Shown here one piece after another: positions 52,010 through 60,923 of a stretch of 64,000 nt of DNA. The translations under genes and the position numbers were made by a program. The notes below the pieces were generated by a model, which did no database searches, was not told the DNA's origin, and saw only the letters and a list, made by a program, of their open reading frames with translations. This DNA comes from Mesorhizobium ventifaucium (lineage in GTDB: Bacteria; Pseudomonadota; Alphaproteobacteria; Rhizobiales; Rhizobiaceae). The DNA lies in the NCBI RefSeq assembly GCF_935822925.1, contig NZ_CAKXZS010000022.1:88301-152300 (forward strand), written 5' to 3'. Each line of letters opens with the position of its first letter. The stretch's first letter is position 1.

Positions 52010-53122
52010 ATGCCCGGCCTGAAACAGATGCCCGATATGAGACAGATGAGATTGCTCGGCATCGTCGCCGCGACGGTGATCGGCCTGTATGTCTGCTATC
52101 TCCTGGCGTTGCCTTTTTTGCCTGCATTGACCTGGGCGCTGGTGTTGGCAATCGTCCTGTATCCGGCTCATCGACGGGTCGAGGAGAGGCTCAAGAACCA
52201 GAACCTGGCTGCACTGATATCGGTGAGCGTCGCGGCGATAGCGGTCGGCCTGCCGCTCATCTTCGTGGCACAGCAGCTTGTTGGCGAGGCGGTAAACGGC
52301 GCCACCTATATGGAGGAGGTCATCCGGGGCTGGAACACAGATGCCTTCGTGTCGGGCTATCCCAGGCTTTCGGCGGTTGCCCAGTGGATCGAGAACCAAA
52401 TCGATCCGGCCGGCACGGTCGCCGCATTTGTACAATGGCTGACGGCACAAAGCACATCGCTGTTGCGCGGCTCGATCAATCAGGCCGTGATGTTCGTGCT
52501 GACATTCTATCTGCTGTTCTATTTTCTGCGGGACCGTGAATCCGCCCTGCGCGGGATCGAGCGTCTCTCGCCCCTGCGTACCGCGGAGACGGCATATATG
52601 CTGTCCCGCCTTGCCGAGACGGTACATGCGATCCTGATTGGCACCGTGCTTGTCGCCGCTGTGCAGGGGACGCTGGGCGGCCTGATGTTCTGGTGGCTCG
52701 GCCTGCCCACTCCGGTCTTCTGGGGCCTGGCAATGGGACTTCTTGCCATCGTGCCGGTGCTCGGCGCATTCCTGATCTGGGTGCCGGCAGCGATCTATCT
52801 CGCGCTGGAGGGGGCTTGGGCGAGCGCGGCGATCCTGACCGTCTGGGGCGGCGGCGTCGTCGCCGGCATCGACAATCTGCTCTATCCGATGCTTGTCGGG
52901 AGCCGGCTGCGGCTCCACACAGTGGTCGCCTTTATCGGCGCGGTCGGGGGCATCGTCCTCTTCGGAGCATCCGGGCTTGTCCTCGGCCCTGCGGTGATCG
53001 CGGTCACCGTCAGCCTCGTCGACATCCTCAAAAAACGACTGAAGGACCAACCCGGGGCGGAACTGACGCCAAAGCGCGACACAAAGCCATCACGTCAGTC
53101 GAGAGCCGCGCCCAGTGAGTAA
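52010..53122 (+). CDS. AI-2E family transporter-like membrane protein (UPF0118)
   Basis: 370 residues with 7-8 membrane segments, clustered at the N-terminus (LLGIVAATVIGLYVCYLLAL) and after residue ~200 (WWLGLPTPVFWGLAMGLLAI, VPVLGAFLIWVPAAIYLALE, YPMLVGSRLRLHTVVAFIGA). This is the TqsA/PerM family, whose members include exporters and Na+/H+ antiporters. The substrate is unknown. GGCGAGAG precedes the ATG. Its tail (KKRLKDQPGAELTPKRD) is hydrophilic. Confidence 0.87.
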   Translation: MPGLKQMPDMRQMRLLGIVAATVIGLYVCYLLALPFLPALTWALVLAIVLYPAHRRVEERLKNQNLAALISVSVAAIAVGLPLIFVAQQLVGEAVNGATYMEEVIRGWNTDAFVSGYPRLSAVAQWIENQIDPAGTVAAFVQWLTAQSTSLLRGSINQAVMFVLTFYLLFYFLRDRESALRGIERLSPLRTAETAYMLSRLAETVHAILIGTVLVAAVQGTLGGLMFWWLGLPTPVFWGLAMGLLAIVPVLGAFLIWVPAAIYLALEGAWASAAILTVWGGGVVAGIDNLLYPMLVGSRLRLHTVVAFIGAVGGIVLFGASGLVLGPAVIAVTVSLVDILKKRLKDQPGAELTPKRDTKPSRQSRAAPSE

Positions 53123-53230
53123 GCACCGCCGCGCGCGACCAGTTCATCATGCGGACCTTGTTCGACGATGCCCGTATCGGCGACCACCACGATGCGCATG
53201 AGCAATTGTCCCAGCATCAGCCCGTCCCGC
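53095..53230 (-). pseudogene. Remnant of an ABC exporter ATPase C-terminus
   Basis: The minus strand encodes LLMRIVVVADTGIVEQGPHD, then ELVARGGAYSLGAALD, which matches the end of fused ABC exporter ATPases (RIVVLxxGRIVExGxHxELLARGG). Nothing upstream keeps the same frame or the Walker and signature motifs. I read it as debris between the AI-2E-family gene and the thi operon. The rest of the gap to 53395 shows no gene. Confidence 0.4.
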
Positions 53231-53395
53231 CCTGCGATTACGACCAGCACGCCGACCCGGCTCTGGCTGGACTGGTTCGGCCGTGCGCTCGACAGGGCGG
53301 CAGCAGCGCGTCGAAGCTGGTCGATGCAGTTCCGATCAGTCCGATCCTGCTGGTGACGACGGCGAGCCCGACAGGATGGATGCGCCGCGGCGGGC

Positions 53396-54409
53396 TCATT
53401 TTTCGCCGTCCAGATAGGCGTTGCTGTAATAGGCCGCGAAATCGGGTCGTTCGCCGACCGGGTTTCCATCGCCGTCGCGCAGGGCGCCGGCCTTGAACAG
53501 GTAGTTGCCGATAGCCTCCATCTTTGCGGGATCGATCGTGCCGATCGCGCCGGCGGGGCTTTGCAGATAGTGGCCGTCGACCAGCGCCTTCAGCGATGCC
53601 TCGATCAATGGACGGTCAGTCAGCACGTCGTTGTTTGCTGCGATCAGGATATCAGCCGCTTCTTGCGGATGTTCGACAGCGAAGGCATAGCCGCGCCTGG
53701 TCGCGGCGATGAAAGCGGTTGCCGTGTCCTTGTTCTTCTCGAGATAGGCTCGGCTCGAGCCAATGAAATTGGTGTGCTGGTCGGGCACGCCGAAATCCGC
53801 GTAGCGGAAGGCGCGCTGGGCCTTGCCGTCAAGTTCCGCCTTGATCCCCTCCCAAGTATAGACTTCGAGCGTAAAATCGACGGCGCCATTGGCCAGGGCC
53901 TCATAGGCGGAGGTGCCCAGCGTCACTGTTTCGAATTTGCCCTCGCCACCGTCATGGCGGATGATGGTGCCGATCAGCGCATTCTCCCAGGCGCTGCCAA
54001 AACCGCCATAGGTCAGGCCGTCCAGATCCCTGGGGGACTGTATATCGGCGCGGTCGGCGTTGAACACCAGCCTGCCGGTTTCTGTCTGCATGATGGCGTA
54101 GGTGGCGACAAGGTCGGCGCCGGCCGTGCGTTGGGTAAACAATCCTATGGATCCCAGTATACCGAAATCGGCCACGTAGTTGGCGGTCAGCGTACCGGCC
54201 GCAGTGTCGGTGTAGGGCAGGATCTGCACGTCGAGCCCGGCCTCGGCGTAGAAGCCTTTCGCCTGGGCGACATAGAGCCCAACATGATTTGTGTTCGGCG
54301 TCCAGTCTAGCGCGACGGTGACAGTCTGCTGAGCGGAGACGGACGTGACGGGTCCGAGCCCGGCGATTACTGCGGCAGCGATGAAGAGGCGTCTGGAGAG
54401 CATGGTCAT
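53396..54409 (-). CDS. thiY: ThiY-like periplasmic thiamine-precursor (HMP/formylaminopyrimidine) binding protein
   Basis: 337 residues. Signal peptide (RRLFIAAAVIAGLGPVTSVS, cleaved near SAQ), then the NMT1/THI5-like fold: LDWTPNTNHVGLYVAQAKGF, SIGLFTQRTAGADLVATYAI, YGGFGSAWENALIGTIIRHD, TLEVYTWEGIKAELDG. It captures a pyrimidine precursor of thiamine for salvage. Last gene of the operon behind the TPP riboswitch. ATG 54409 overlaps the ATPase stop (ATGA). Confidence 0.9.
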   Translation of the reverse strand: MTMLSRRLFIAAAVIAGLGPVTSVSAQQTVTVALDWTPNTNHVGLYVAQAKGFYAEAGLDVQILPYTDTAAGTLTANYVADFGILGSIGLFTQRTAGADLVATYAIMQTETGRLVFNADRADIQSPRDLDGLTYGGFGSAWENALIGTIIRHDGGEGKFETVTLGTSAYEALANGAVDFTLEVYTWEGIKAELDGKAQRAFRYADFGVPDQHTNFIGSSRAYLEKNKDTATAFIAATRRGYAFAVEHPQEAADILIAANNDVLTDRPLIEASLKALVDGHYLQSPAGAIGTIDPAKMEAIGNYLFKAGALRDGDGNPVGERPDFAAYYSNAYLDGEK

Positions 54410-55164
54410 GTCCTTTGGGCGAACTGTGGATCGAGAAGTGTATCAAGGATGTCGGCTTCGATGGCGCTGGCTTCCGGCGAGGCAAGAGCCTTGCGCGCGC
54501 GCGGAAGAGGTATGGCGATTTCGCGCAGCACTCGGGCAGGGCGGGCGCTCAGCACATAGATCCGGTCGGACAGGAAGACCGCCTCGCGGACGTCGTGGGT
54601 GATCAGCAGGACGGTCCAGCGGTGTCGGTCCCACATCGTCTGAAGCCAGCGCTGCATGCCGGTGCGCGTGAGGGCGTCGAGTGCGCCGAACGGTTCGTCG
54701 AGCAACAGCATGGCGCGGTGCTGCACGACGGTACGCAACAGCGCGGCGCGCTGGCGCATTCCGCCCGAGAGCTGCGCCGGATACTTTTGCTCGAACCCCG
54801 CCAGGCCGAATTCGCCGAAGAGCGGCGCCACCTTGTCGCGCGCCGCCTTGCGGGACATGCCCTGCACTTCCAGACCGAGCGCGGTGTTGTCGATAACCGT
54901 GCGCCAGGGCATCAGGGCATCGCGCTGCGGCATGAAGGCAAACGGTCGGCGCGTGTCGGCCAGTGGCCGCCCATCGAAGTCGACATCGCCGCCGTGGCCT
55001 TCGAGACCGCCGGTCAGCAAGCTGAAGATCGTGGACTTGCCGGCTCCGGAGGGGCCGAGGATTGAAACGAATTCGCCCGTCTCGATGTGCAGGGTGATGT
55101 CGGCAAGCACGTCGATGTCGCCAAAACGCTTGCTGACTTGGCGCAGCTCCAGCCGCCTGCTCAT
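54406..55164 (-). CDS. thiZ: ThiZ-like ABC ATP-binding protein
   Basis: 252 residues. Walker A GPSGAGKSTIFSLL, signature LSGGMRQRAALLRTV, Walker B MLLLDEPFGALDALTR, H-loop LLITHDVREAV. This is the nitrate/taurine/thiamine-precursor ATPase subgroup. The start MSRRLELRQVSKRFGDI (55164) overlaps the permease stop by ATGA. A longer in-frame ORF up to 56103 merely reads the permease gene in the wrong frame. Confidence 0.92.
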   Translation of the reverse strand: MSRRLELRQVSKRFGDIDVLADITLHIETGEFVSILGPSGAGKSTIFSLLTGGLEGHGGDVDFDGRPLADTRRPFAFMPQRDALMPWRTVIDNTALGLEVQGMSRKAARDKVAPLFGEFGLAGFEQKYPAQLSGGMRQRAALLRTVVQHRAMLLLDEPFGALDALTRTGMQRWLQTMWDRHRWTVLLITHDVREAVFLSDRIYVLSARPARVLREIAIPLPRARKALASPEASAIEADILDTLLDPQFAQRT

Positions 55165-55961
55165 GATTTTCGCGCGCCATCGAGCCGCTCCCATGGCATG
55201 ACGACGCGCTGAATCAGCACCGTAGCGGCAAACAGGGCTAGCGTGAGCAAGGCGCTGACCAGCACGGCTGCCAGCACGAGATCGGGCCGGAAATTGTTCT
55301 TGGCGTTGAGCATGTAGATGCCGAGCCCTTTGGCCGCACCGGCATATTCCGCGAAGATGGCGCCCACCACCGCATAGGTGATCGAGATGCGCAGTCCGGC
55401 GAAGAAATAGGGCAGCGAGAAGGGCAGGCGGGCCAGCAGGAAAATGCGCAGGCGGGAAGCGCCCATCGAACTCAGAAGCGCCGAGATGTCCCGATCCGTC
55501 GAGTCGTAACCCTGCACCAGCGCGACCAGCATGGGAAAGAAAGTCACGAGGGCGACCAGCATGATCTTCGGCGTCAGCCCGAAGCCGAACCAGAGGACGA
55601 TCAGCGGGGCGATCGCCACCAGCGGCAGGGTCTGGCTGATGATGAACAGCGGGAACAGGGCGCTGCGTAGCGGTTTGAGGAAGTCGATCAGCACCGAAAG
55701 GATGAAGGCAACGGCCAGCGAGCAGGCGAAACCCGCCAATGTGGCGCTGATAGTCGGCACGGTGTTGTCGAACAGCGCCTGGCGCTGCTGGATGGCCTGG
55801 GCGAGAACGCGTGACGGCGCGGGCAGCGTGGTGGGCGAGATGCCTGAGAGGCGCGCATAAAGCTCCCAGGCCAAGACCAGCGTGCCAACCGATAGCAAGG
55901 CCGGTCCGACCTTGGCGAACAGGACTGCGATTCGCGGCGCGGCGGAGGATGGTTGGGACAT
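55161..55961 (-). CDS. thiX: ThiX-like ABC permease
   Basis: 266 residues with six membrane segments (LLSVGTLVLAWELYARLSGI to LAAVLVSALLTLALFAATVL). The coupling loop SSMGASRLRIFLLARLPFSL, then PYFFAGLRISITYAVVGAIF, is typical of the SsuC/TauC/ThiX permeases. It is the second gene after the TPP riboswitch. Confidence 0.9.
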   Translation of the reverse strand: MSQPSSAAPRIAVLFAKVGPALLSVGTLVLAWELYARLSGISPTTLPAPSRVLAQAIQQRQALFDNTVPTISATLAGFACSLAVAFILSVLIDFLKPLRSALFPLFIISQTLPLVAIAPLIVLWFGFGLTPKIMLVALVTFFPMLVALVQGYDSTDRDISALLSSMGASRLRIFLLARLPFSLPYFFAGLRISITYAVVGAIFAEYAGAAKGLGIYMLNAKNNFRPDLVLAAVLVSALLTLALFAATVLIQRVVMPWERLDGARKS

Positions 55962-55985
55962 GCGAGACCTGTCTGGCGCGAAAGA

Positions 55986-56183
55986 TCAGCGCGGCGCCGG
56001 GCCGTTGGCCGAAACCGTGAGGTCGATCGTGACATGGCCTTCGAGCGGGCCGACCGGTAGCGTCGAAATAACGTCTGTCCCTGTGCGCAACCGAGCGCGG
56101 CAAGGGTCGAGCGCATCGAGCGCGGAGACGCCGACTAAATCGCCGGTCATCAGATAAAGAGGAATCTGTGCGTCAGAAAACAT
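55986..56183 (-). CDS. Small 65-residue protein, first ORF behind the TPP riboswitch
   Basis: It reads MFSDAQIPLYLMTGDLVGVS ... LPVGPLEGHVTIDLTVSANG. The ATG lies directly after the riboswitch, whose last helix (GCGAGGCGGGCA) contains the ribosome binding site, so TPP should control its translation. I recognise no domain. Codon third positions are GC-rich like its neighbours, which supports coding. ThiX starts 25 nt after its stop. It could be a small accessory subunit or a truncated remnant of a larger thiamine gene. Confidence 0.6.
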   Translation of the reverse strand: MFSDAQIPLYLMTGDLVGVSALDALDPCRARLRTGTDVISTLPVGPLEGHVTIDLTVSANGPAPR

Positions 56184-56186
56184 TGC

Positions 56187-56280
56187 CCGCCTCGCTCCGC
56201 TGGTATTATCCAGATCAGCTCTAGGGTTTACGGGCTTGCAGCCCATCTCTCAGCCCCGGCGATACGGAGCACCCCTGTGG
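56187..56280 (-). ncRNA. TPP riboswitch (THI element)
   Basis: On the minus strand the conserved blocks are in order: GGGGTGCTC at the 5' side, GGGGCTGAGAGATGGG (pyrimidine-sensing loop), AAACCCTAGA, then CTGATCTGGATAATACCAGC (pyrophosphate-sensing helix) and GGAGCGAGGCGGGC at the 3' side. The 3' side overlaps the ribosome binding site of the next ORF, so TPP binding should block translation. It controls the small ORF-thiX-thiZ-thiY operon. The rest of 56281-56536 shows no gene. Confidence 0.93.
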
Positions 56281-56536
56281 ATGGCGGCAATTAAACAGAA
56301 ATGGCGTGGAGCTGCAAGTCTGCGTCCGGCCCGTGAAACCTCAGGGGAGGTGGTCGCAGTGCTATTCGATCGCAGCGGGTGCGGAGAAAGGCGTCGATCG
56401 GGTGGACAGTTTACCCTTCGTCGTCCCATTATCGATGCTAGGCGTTTGGTGAGTTGTGGAAGCATGAAGATTGCATGCGTTGTCGGCAGCGGGTTCCTCT
56501 TTCGTCGAGTACGACCGCGCTTTGTTGGAGAGCCAA

Positions 56537-57313
56537 ATGCAAGAATTCCTTCTTTTTGTGATCGTAGGGTTTTTAGCTCAGGCTGTGGACGGCGCTCTCG
56601 GCATGGCCTACGGCGTGGTTTGCTCGACAACACTACTGGGGTTTGGCGTGTCTCCTGCCCACGCTTCGGCTTCAGTTCACGCGGCTGAGTTGTTTACCAC
56701 TGCCGCCTCAGGTTCGGCTCACCTTTATCACCGCAATATCGACTGGAAACTTTTCTGGCGGCTGATGCCATTTGGCGTGCTCGGCGGCGTTCTCGGCGCT
56801 TTTGTGCTCACCTCGTTTGAGGGGGCCGTCATGAAGCCGTATGTAACCACATACCTTGCGCTTGTCGGCGCTTGGCTCCTGTTCCGTTCCTTCCGGCGGG
56901 TCCCAAGCAATCCGGTCCCTGCAGGTGCGGTACCTCCGCTTGGACTTGGTGGTGGATTTCTCGATGCGGCAGGGGGTGGCGGATGGGGACCCATCGTGAC
57001 GACGGGCCTTCTCGGTTTTGGTGGGACGCCCCGCTACGTTATTGGTACGGTAAATGCGAGCGAGTTCCTTATCACGCTCTCGGTGTCTCTGACCTTCTTG
57101 TTTGCATTACTAACGGGCCATTGGGCGGAGGCAGGAGAGCTAACGGAAAATCTACTCTCTGTCGCCGGCTTGATCCTTGGCGGCGTAGTCGCAGCGCCGA
57201 TGGCCGGTTGGGTAGTGAAGTCAATCGCAGAAAAGACGCTTCTCAGGCTCGTTGGTACTCTCATCATACTGCTTGCAGGCTGGCAAACCGCGCAACTCTT
57301 CAAATTGGTGTAA
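56537..57313 (+). CDS. TSUP (TauE/SafE) family membrane transporter
   Basis: 258 residues with about eight membrane segments: FLLFVIVGFLAQAVDGALGM (with the G-x-L-G-x-A motif), LMPFGVLGGVLGAFVLTSFE, and FLDAAGGGGWGPIVTTGLLG, the second copy of the TSUP repeat. Members export sulfite, sulfonates or other organic anions. The ATG at 56537 has GGAG 6 nt upstream. The ORF from 56471 was shortened. It is divergent from the thi operon. Confidence 0.88.
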   Translation: MQEFLLFVIVGFLAQAVDGALGMAYGVVCSTTLLGFGVSPAHASASVHAAELFTTAASGSAHLYHRNIDWKLFWRLMPFGVLGGVLGAFVLTSFEGAVMKPYVTTYLALVGAWLLFRSFRRVPSNPVPAGAVPPLGLGGGFLDAAGGGGWGPIVTTGLLGFGGTPRYVIGTVNASEFLITLSVSLTFLFALLTGHWAEAGELTENLLSVAGLILGGVVAAPMAGWVVKSIAEKTLLRLVGTLIILLAGWQTAQLFKLV

Positions 57314-57441
57314 ACTGAAGACACATCGAACATGTTGTCGGCATCGTTCCCTGCGGCCCCGGAGACAAAAAACTCAATTTTCAAATGGAACGAAGAGGCT
57401 CCGTTGTTGTTTGATGCCGTGGACAACCGGAGGCCGAGTCG

Positions 57442-57951
57442 ATGAAAAAATTGGTTGTAGCAACAGGGTTGGCGCTGGCGGTCGCGATGCCTGCAGCGGC
57501 TCAGGACGCCGCGACCGCGAAAGCCGAATTCGTCAACAGGGCTGGCGAGAAGAATGGAACGGCCACGCTGACCGAGACGGCGCAGGGTGTGCTGATAGAG
57601 TTGGAGGTGACGGGACTGCCGGCGGGCGAATGGGTTGCGTTCCATGTTCATGAGACCGGAAAGTGCGACCATCAGACCGGCCATGACTCGGCCGGTGGAC
57701 ACTTCAATCCGACGAATGCCGAACATGGATATCTCACTGGGAAAGGCCCGCACGCGGGCGATATGCCAAATCAGCGGGTCGGCGCCGACGGCGTATTGCG
57801 TGCCCAGGCCTTCAACAGCATGGTCAAGCTGGATGGCGGAGAAACGGCGATACGAGGCAAGGCATTGATGATCCACGGCGGAGAGGACGACTACAAAAGC
57901 CAGCCGGCCGGTGATGCCGGAAATCGTCAGGCCTGCGCCGTGATCGAGTGA
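57442..57951 (+). CDS. sodC: Periplasmic Cu/Zn superoxide dismutase
   Basis: 169 residues. Signal peptide (KKLVVATGLALAVAMPAAAQ), then the Greek-key fold with metal ligands in VAFHVHETGKCDHQTGHDSA (Cu and Zn histidines, plus one Cys of the disulphide), GGHFNP, HAGDMPN and MIHGGEDDYKSQ. The partner cysteine is in GNRQACAVIE. It dismutates superoxide in the periplasm. GGAGG lies upstream of the ATG. Confidence 0.95.
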   Translation: MKKLVVATGLALAVAMPAAAQDAATAKAEFVNRAGEKNGTATLTETAQGVLIELEVTGLPAGEWVAFHVHETGKCDHQTGHDSAGGHFNPTNAEHGYLTGKGPHAGDMPNQRVGADGVLRAQAFNSMVKLDGGETAIRGKALMIHGGEDDYKSQPAGDAGNRQACAVIE

Positions 57952-58129
57952 GAAACCCCAAGAAGCAGCCGACATATGATCTGACCGGCGCTTCAGCTTG
58001 GCGGCCAGGTAATGTCGGAGCCTCTGGCATGAGGACAAGCCAGACGGTAAGCTCGTGCGCCTGCAGAGGAATTGACGCGCAGCCATTGCGCCGAAGTTGG
58101 CCTTCATTTTGCGACTGCCGGATGATTGC

Positions 58130-59137
58130 ATGAACGATACTTCTCCGATGGGTGTGCCCGCCACGGGTCTTGCCCAGCCAGCCATTTCCGCCCGCGGCCT
58201 GGTCAAGACGTTCGGCAAGCTGCGCGCCGTCGATGGTATCGACCTCGATGTGCCGCGCGGCATGATTTTCGCCATCCTGGGTCCGAACGGCGCCGGCAAG
58301 ACAACGCTGATGCGGATGCTTGCGACGCTGTCGCGCCCCGACGCCGGCTCCGCGACCGTGATGGGGCACGATCTCGTGCAGGCCCCGCACGAGGTCCGTG
58401 CAGCAATCGCGATGACCGGGCAGTTCGCTTCGCTCGACGAGGACCTGACGGGCCGGGAGAACCTCGTCCTGCTCGCCCGACTCTGGGGTTTTCGGGGTCG
58501 CGCCGCGAAAGCTCGTGCGGACGACCTGCTCGCGGCTTTCGGCTTGTCCGAAGCGGCGACGAAACAGGTGAGGGACTATTCGGGTGGCATGCGAAGGCGG
58601 CTCGACATAGCCGCCTCGCTGATCGTCACGCCGGGCGTACTGTTCCTCGATGAGCCGACCACAGGCCTCGATCCGAACGCCCGCAAGGATGTCTGGGGCA
58701 TGATCCGCGGCCTCGCCGAGGCCGGCGTCACCATCCTGCTCACCACGCAATATCTCGAAGAGGCCGATCAACTCGCGGCACGCATCGCCGTCATCGACCA
58801 CGGCAGGAAGATTGCCGAGGGCACCAGCCGCGAATTGAAGGCGGCCACCGGTTCCGGGTTTCTCCATGTCGCGCTCGCCGATGTAGCGCGGCTGGACCAG
58901 GCGGCGACCATTCTGGAACGCCGGCTGGAGCACCCTGTCCAACGCAGTGCCGAGGGCGCCGAACTCTCCGTCCTTGCCGGCACGGCGAAGGCCGCCAACG
59001 AGGCGCTGGCCGACCTGGTCGCCGCCGGCATCGAACTGTCGGATTTCTCCATGGGCCAACCCAGCCTTGAGGAGGTCTTCTTCGCGCTGACGGGCCAGCC
59101 GAGCCTGGGTGAAAGCCGGAAGGACGACACGCCATGA
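58130..59137 (+). CDS. DrrA-like ABC exporter ATP-binding protein
   Basis: 335 residues. Walker A GPNGAGKTTLMRML, signature YSGGMRRRLDIAASL, Walker B VLFLDEPTTGLDPNAR, H-loop ILLTTQYLEEADQLAA. The C-terminal ~90 residues (RLDQAATILERRLEHP, FSMGQPSLEEVFFALTG) are the drug-export (daunorubicin-type) extension. The start at 58130 has no strong ribosome binding site. ATGA overlap with the permease. Confidence 0.92.
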   Translation: MNDTSPMGVPATGLAQPAISARGLVKTFGKLRAVDGIDLDVPRGMIFAILGPNGAGKTTLMRMLATLSRPDAGSATVMGHDLVQAPHEVRAAIAMTGQFASLDEDLTGRENLVLLARLWGFRGRAAKARADDLLAAFGLSEAATKQVRDYSGGMRRRLDIAASLIVTPGVLFLDEPTTGLDPNARKDVWGMIRGLAEAGVTILLTTQYLEEADQLAARIAVIDHGRKIAEGTSRELKAATGSGFLHVALADVARLDQAATILERRLEHPVQRSAEGAELSVLAGTAKAANEALADLVAAGIELSDFSMGQPSLEEVFFALTGQPSLGESRKDDTP

Positions 59138-59940
59138 TCGACACGACATCCCTGCAGCGGCTGCAAAGGGTCGCCCGACCGAGGACCCCATCAGCCCTTT
59201 CCAATGCGCTGGTCTTCGGATGGCGCGCGGTGCTGAAATTCAAGCATGTGCCGGAGCAGCTGTTCGACCTGGTGATGACTCCGATCATGTTCACGCTGCT
59301 GTTCACCTTCGTCTTCGGCGGCGCGCTCGCCGGTTCGCCGGGCGAATACCTGCAGTTCTTCCTACCCGGCATCCTGGTTCAGACCGTGGTGTTCAACGCG
59401 GTCTATTCGGGCATGGGGTTGTCGACCGACCTCGGCAAGGGCTTGTTTGACCGCTTCCGATCGCTGCCGATCTGGTCGCTGTCTCCGTTCGCCGGTCTGA
59501 TGGTGGGCGACATCCTGCGCCATTTGATTGCCGCTTCGATCATCCTCGCCATCGGGCTGATCCTCGGCTACCGGCCGGAAGCGGGCATCCTCGGCGTGCT
59601 TGCCGCCTTCGCCATGCTGATCGCCATCGGATTCGGCATGGGCTGGGTATTCATCGTGCTCGGCCTGCTGATCCGCACGCCAACCACAGTGATGACGCTC
59701 GGCTTTACCTTCCTGTTCCCGCTCGTCTTCGCCTCCAACATCATGGTCGACCCCGGGACCATGCCGGACTGGCTGCGGGCCTTCGTCGAAGTCAACCCGG
59801 TGTCGCTGATGACGACGGCGCTGCGCGGGTTGATGGGTGGCGGGGCGACACTCAGTCAGGTCGTCCTCGCCATGATCGCACCGGTGGCGCTGACCGCGAT
59901 TCTGGCGCCGACGACACTATGGCTGTATCTCAGGAGGTGA
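59134..59940 (+). CDS. DrrB-like ABC-2 exporter permease
   Basis: 268 residues, six membrane segments (LVMTPIMFTLLFTFVFGGAL to MIAPVALTAILAPTTLWLYL). The ABC-2 pattern includes GMGLSTDLGKGLFDRFRSLP (coupling helix) and GFTFLFPLVFASNIMVDPGT. It works with the DrrA-like ATPase to export a drug or lipid. Convergent with the EamA gene. Confidence 0.92.
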   Translation: MIDTTSLQRLQRVARPRTPSALSNALVFGWRAVLKFKHVPEQLFDLVMTPIMFTLLFTFVFGGALAGSPGEYLQFFLPGILVQTVVFNAVYSGMGLSTDLGKGLFDRFRSLPIWSLSPFAGLMVGDILRHLIAASIILAIGLILGYRPEAGILGVLAAFAMLIAIGFGMGWVFIVLGLLIRTPTTVMTLGFTFLFPLVFASNIMVDPGTMPDWLRAFVEVNPVSLMTTALRGLMGGGATLSQVVLAMIAPVALTAILAPTTLWLYLRR

Positions 59941-59963
59941 GAGGCGTAGCGGGAGAGGTATCC

Positions 59964-60923
59964 CTACGCGACATGCACCGTGCGCTGCCTCGGCTTGATC
60001 GCGGTGGCGAGCAGCAGGCCGGCGACGATAAAGGCGGCGCCGGCGAGGTCGTAGTCGTGCAAGCTTTCCCCTAGGAAAAGATAAGCGAGCACGGCGACGA
60101 AGACAGTCTGCAGATAGAGCAGCATGCTGGCGCGCCCGGCGCCAAGCGTCTCGACGCTGCGGTTGTAGAGGTAATACATCAGAGCGCCGCCCGGGCCGGC
60201 GACATAGGCGAGTGCCAGAAGGCCGTTCGCATGCAGCGCCGAACGCTCGCCGGAAAACAGCTCCCAGAGATAGAGGGGCAGTGCGGCCAGCGCGCCGGCC
60301 CCCAGCAGCAGGACCACCGTCGGCAGCAGTTCGATAGCGAATTTGGCGCGACGCAGCAGCACGGTGTAGAGGCCCCAGCAAAACGCGCTGCCGACGATCC
60401 ACAACTCGCCGGGATTGAACTGGAGCCGCATCAGCGCGGTAAGGTCGCCGCGCGCCACGATCACCACCATCCCGACCAGAGCGAGCAGCGCGCCAAGCGC
60501 CTTCCAGACGCCGAGGGGCTCGCCGAGCACGAAGCGGGCAAGCACCATGGTCATGATCGGCGACAGCGCCATGATGATGCCGGCGGTCGTCGCGTCGGTA
60601 TAATTGAGGCCCGTGTAGATCATGCCCTGACAGAGGGTCAGCCCGATGGCGCCGATGGCCAGCACCTCGATCGCCCGGGACTGGATCAGTGCGAGCATCG
60701 CCCCGTGATGATGATGGACGATAGGCAGCAGGATCGCGCAGGCGAGCGCCAGCCGCCAGAAGCAGAGCGCCCAAGGCGGCATCTCGGGGGCAACCCACTT
60801 GGCTGCGATGTAGACGCCGGCGGACAGGAGCCAGCAGAGCGTCGCGGTCGAATAGGCGAGTGGAAGCGATGCGTCGGCTGTCGTCTTGGCAACGCTAGGA
60901 TGGGCTATCGGCAGCGATTGCAT
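59964..60923 (-). CDS. EamA (DMT superfamily) transporter
   Basis: 319 residues with ten membrane segments in two EamA repeats (CWLLSAGVYIAAKWVAPEMP ... GMIYTGLNYTDATTAGIIMA; ELWIVGSAFCWGLYTVLLRR ... QTVFVAVLAYLFLGESLHDY). The substrate is unknown. Family members export amino acids or other metabolites. It stands alone, with the ATG at 60923. Confidence 0.9.
   Translation of the reverse strand: MQSLPIAHPSVAKTTADASLPLAYSTATLCWLLSAGVYIAAKWVAPEMPPWALCFWRLALACAILLPIVHHHHGAMLALIQSRAIEVLAIGAIGLTLCQGMIYTGLNYTDATTAGIIMALSPIMTMVLARFVLGEPLGVWKALGALLALVGMVVIVARGDLTALMRLQFNPGELWIVGSAFCWGLYTVLLRRAKFAIELLPTVVLLLGAGALAALPLYLWELFSGERSALHANGLLALAYVAGPGGALMYYLYNRSVETLGAGRASMLLYLQTVFVAVLAYLFLGESLHDYDLAGAAFIVAGLLLATAIKPRQRTVHVA

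Noticed and set aside
54406..56103. Single 565-codon ORF that appears to fuse permease and ATPase
   Set aside because: Its first 313 codons read the thiX gene in the wrong frame. thiX has its own correct frame and ATGA overlap with thiZ.
57824..59191. 455-codon minus-strand ORF opposite sodC and the DrrA-like gene
   Set aside because: Spans two real plus-strand genes and the gap between them. No motif.
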